Part shown: positions 62,607-64,000 of the stretch, piece by piece
How the letters are laid out: every line of letters starts with the position of its first letter
How positions within the stretch are numbered: position 1 is the stretch's first letter
Assembly: GCF_007725405.1 (NCBI RefSeq)
Contig: NZ_CP042163.1
Span: forward strand, 1,550,001-1,614,000
DNA: 64,000 nucleotides
Source of the DNA: Shouchella miscanthi
GTDB taxonomy: Bacteria > Bacillota > Bacilli > Bacillales > Bacillaceae_D
Direction: 5' to 3'
Notes under the pieces: generated by a model
Told to the model about the DNA's origin: nothing
Database searches by the model: none
The model's input: only the letters and a program-made list of their open reading frames with translations
Program-made: the position numbers and the translations under genes

Positions 62607-63212
62607 ATGATTGACTTTATAAAAGGTGTATTAGTGGAGGTTGAACCCTCGCATCTTGTGATTGAAACAACAAATGGTATTGGCTATCAAATTATTTGTG
62701 CTAATCCATATAGATTCACTGGGCAAAAAAATCAGACGATAACGGTAGTGACTCATCACTATGTGCGAGAAGGTTTTCAGCGCTTATATGGATTTAAACA
62801 TAAGCAGGAACGTAGCTTATTTGAAAAATTATTGAGTGTATCAGGAATAGGACCAAAAGGCGCTTTAGCGGTTTTAGCAGCTGGTCAAACAGATCAAATC
62901 GTGGAAGCGATTGAGCGGGAGGATGAAGCGCTGCTAACGAGATTCCCAGGAATCGGAAAGAAAACAGCTAGGCAAATCATTTTAGATTTAAAGGGAAAAC
63001 TAGAAGATTTTACAACCGCATCATTGTTACAAGAGGCACCTTTAGCTACTTCTAACCAAGAAAACGATCAGCTAGCTGACGCACTTGAAGCGTTGAAAGC
63101 ACTAGGATATGTTGATCGAGAGCTAAATAAAGTGAAGAAAAAGCTAATTGGGGAAGATCTTGAAACCGACGAGTACATCAAGCGTGCATTAGCACTTATG
63201 CTTCGTACATAG
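62607..63212 (+). CDS. ruvA: Holliday junction DNA helicase subunit RuvA
   Basis: Tetrameric junction-binding protein that loads RuvB. 201 aa from ATG 62607 (GGAGGAG at 5 nt), same as B. subtilis. OB-fold domain I (MIDFIKGVLVEVEPSHLVIE), two helix-hairpin-helix motifs (VSGIGPKGALAVLA; FPGIGKKTARQIILDL), flexible acidic linker and C-terminal domain III (EALKALGYVDRELNKV). Confidence 0.96.
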   Translation: MIDFIKGVLVEVEPSHLVIETTNGIGYQIICANPYRFTGQKNQTITVVTHHYVREGFQRLYGFKHKQERSLFEKLLSVSGIGPKGALAVLAAGQTDQIVEAIEREDEALLTRFPGIGKKTARQIILDLKGKLEDFTTASLLQEAPLATSNQENDQLADALEALKALGYVDRELNKVKKKLIGEDLETDEYIKRALALMLRT

Positions 63213-63228
63213 AAGGGGGTAAACAGGC

Positions 63229-64000
63229 ATGGATGAGCGAGTCGTTTCGGCTGAATCAACAGTAACTGAAGAAATTACGGAACAACAGCTTCGCCCGGCT
63301 TTGCTAAAGGAGTACATCGGTCAAGACGAAGTAAAAGACAATTTATCCATTTTTATGAAAGCAGCGAAGCTAAGACAAGAAGCATTGGATCATGTACTTT
63401 TATATGGGCCTCCAGGTCTCGGAAAAACGACCCTTGCTGCCATTATTGCTCATGAAATGGGTGGTCAGATTAAAACAACAGCAGGTCCCGCCATTGAGCG
63501 TGCAGGTGATTTAGCCGCTATCCTCACATCTCTTGAGCCTGGGGATGTCTTATTTATTGATGAGATTCATCGTTTAAACCGTGTGATAGAAGAAATCCTA
63601 TATCCAGCAATGGAAGACTTTTGCATTGATATTGTCATTGGAAAAGGACCAACAGCTAGATCTGTCCGTCTTGATTTACCCCCGTTTACGTTAGTTGGTG
63701 CGACAACGAAGGCTGGAATGATTTCAGCACCGTTGCGAGATCGTTTCGGAGTATTGGCGAGACTAGATTATTACAAACCGGATGATTTAGCGAAGATTAT
63801 TCATCGCTCTGCTTATGTGTTTGACGTTGAGTTAACAAAGGAGGCAGAGGTTGAAATTGCAAGAAGGTCAAGAGGGACACCGCGAATTGCTAATCGATTA
63901 TTAAAGCGTGTCAGAGATTTTGCTCAGGTCGATGGACATGATCGAATTTCTTTAGACATGGCAAAACACGCCCTTGAACGCCTTCAAGTTGATCCATTAG
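63229..64000 (+). CDS. ruvB: Holliday junction DNA helicase subunit RuvB, 3' truncated by window edge
   Basis: AAA+ motor for branch migration. ATG 63229, 17 bp after ruvA, preceded by AGAAGGGGG. About 257 codons are visible and the frame is open to the window end. Motifs: [19 protein letters not shown], Walker [15 protein letters not shown], Walker [12 protein letters not shown], sensor [20 protein letters not shown], and [20 protein letters not shown]. Confidence 0.97.
   Translation, partial: MDERVVSAESTVTEEITEQQLRPALLKEYIGQDEVKDNLSIFMKAAKLRQEALDHVLLYGPPGLGKTTLAAIIAHEMGGQIKTTAGPAIERAGDLAAILTSLEPGDVLFIDEIHRLNRVIEEILYPAMEDFCIDIVIGKGPTARSVRLDLPPFTLVGATTKAGMISAPLRDRFGVLARLDYYKPDDLAKIIHRSAYVFDVELTKEAEVEIARRSRGTPRIANRLLKRVRDFAQVDGHDRISLDMAKHALERLQVDPL

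Noticed and set aside
1-64000. tRNA, rRNA, insertion sequence, prophage or CRISPR
   Set aside because: None seen: no transposase, integrase or phage-like ORF, and no RNA gene signatures in the gaps that I read.

Overview
This window is ordinary chromosomal backbone from an endospore-forming member of the Bacillaceae. The evidence is an alpha/beta-type SASP, SpoVR, YhaL, SscA, SafA, BofC, a YhcN-type spore lipoprotein, Spo0B, and long blocks in Bacillus subtilis order (yheB-yheA; yhaM-yhaL-prsA-hpr-serC-hit-ecsABC; pbpF-hemEHY; spo0B-obg-pheB-pheA-niaR-nadS-nadB-nadC-nadA-safA-bofC-ruvAB). Base composition looks moderate to low GC, and exported proteins such as PrsA are very acidic, so an alkaliphilic or alkalitolerant relative (Shouchella or Alkalihalobacillus type) is my inference. 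I see no prophage, insertion sequence, CRISPR array, rRNA or tRNA.

Layout. 1-10.7 kb: amino-sugar catabolism (nagA, cut by the window edge, and nagB), a DUF418 membrane protein, a nitroreductase fused in frame to a fumarylacetoacetate-hydrolase-family domain, a GNAT-nitrilase two-domain protein (YhcX type), sfsA, a GlpD-like protein that has lost the GlpD active-site motifs, and phosphoglucomutase. 10.7-19 kb: spoVR behind a good sigma-E promoter match, a heterodimeric ABC exporter of BmrCD type behind a structured leader, an aminotransferase, and lemA-htpX. 19-24.3 kb: a CcpA-marked acyl-CoA/leucine-degradation operon of yng type that lacks the lyase and ligase genes. 24.4-30.7 kb: a SASP gene, msmX with a YxkF-like regulator, yheE, yheB, yheA, a HAD-like protein with altered catalytic motifs, and several small ORFs. 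30.8-42.6 kb: a protein-secretion neighbourhood (cssRS, yhaM, yhaL, prsA, sscA, hpr, serC, hit, ecsABC). 42.8-49.8 kb: ccdA-like, pbpF and the coproporphyrin-type heme genes hemE-hemH-hemY. 49.75-50.26 kb: a minus-strand transcript of short peptides ending in a YrzI-like gene, with attenuator-like RNA structures. 50.3-58.9 kb: spo0B-obg-pheB-pheA, then niaR-nadS divergent from nadB-nadC-nadA around a palindromic operator. 59-64 kb: safA with a large 36-bp tandem repeat, a YhcN-type lipoprotein, a small CuA-motif lipoprotein, bofC, ruvA and the start of ruvB.

How the genes fit together. Three themes dominate: sporulation and spore envelope (SpoVR, SASP, YhaL, SscA, SafA, YhcN type, BofC, Spo0B, PbpF); secretion stress and protein quality control (CssRS, PrsA, EcsABC, HtpX, Hpr); and cofactor biosynthesis (heme and NAD). 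The places most worth a second look are the YrzI-type small-peptide locus at the hemY/spo0B junction, the nitroreductase-FAH fusion with its own internal ribosome-binding site, the degenerate GlpD paralog, the 19-unit SafA repeat and the CuA-type lipoprotein. All calls are from reading the sequence and recalled family knowledge; no database search was run.
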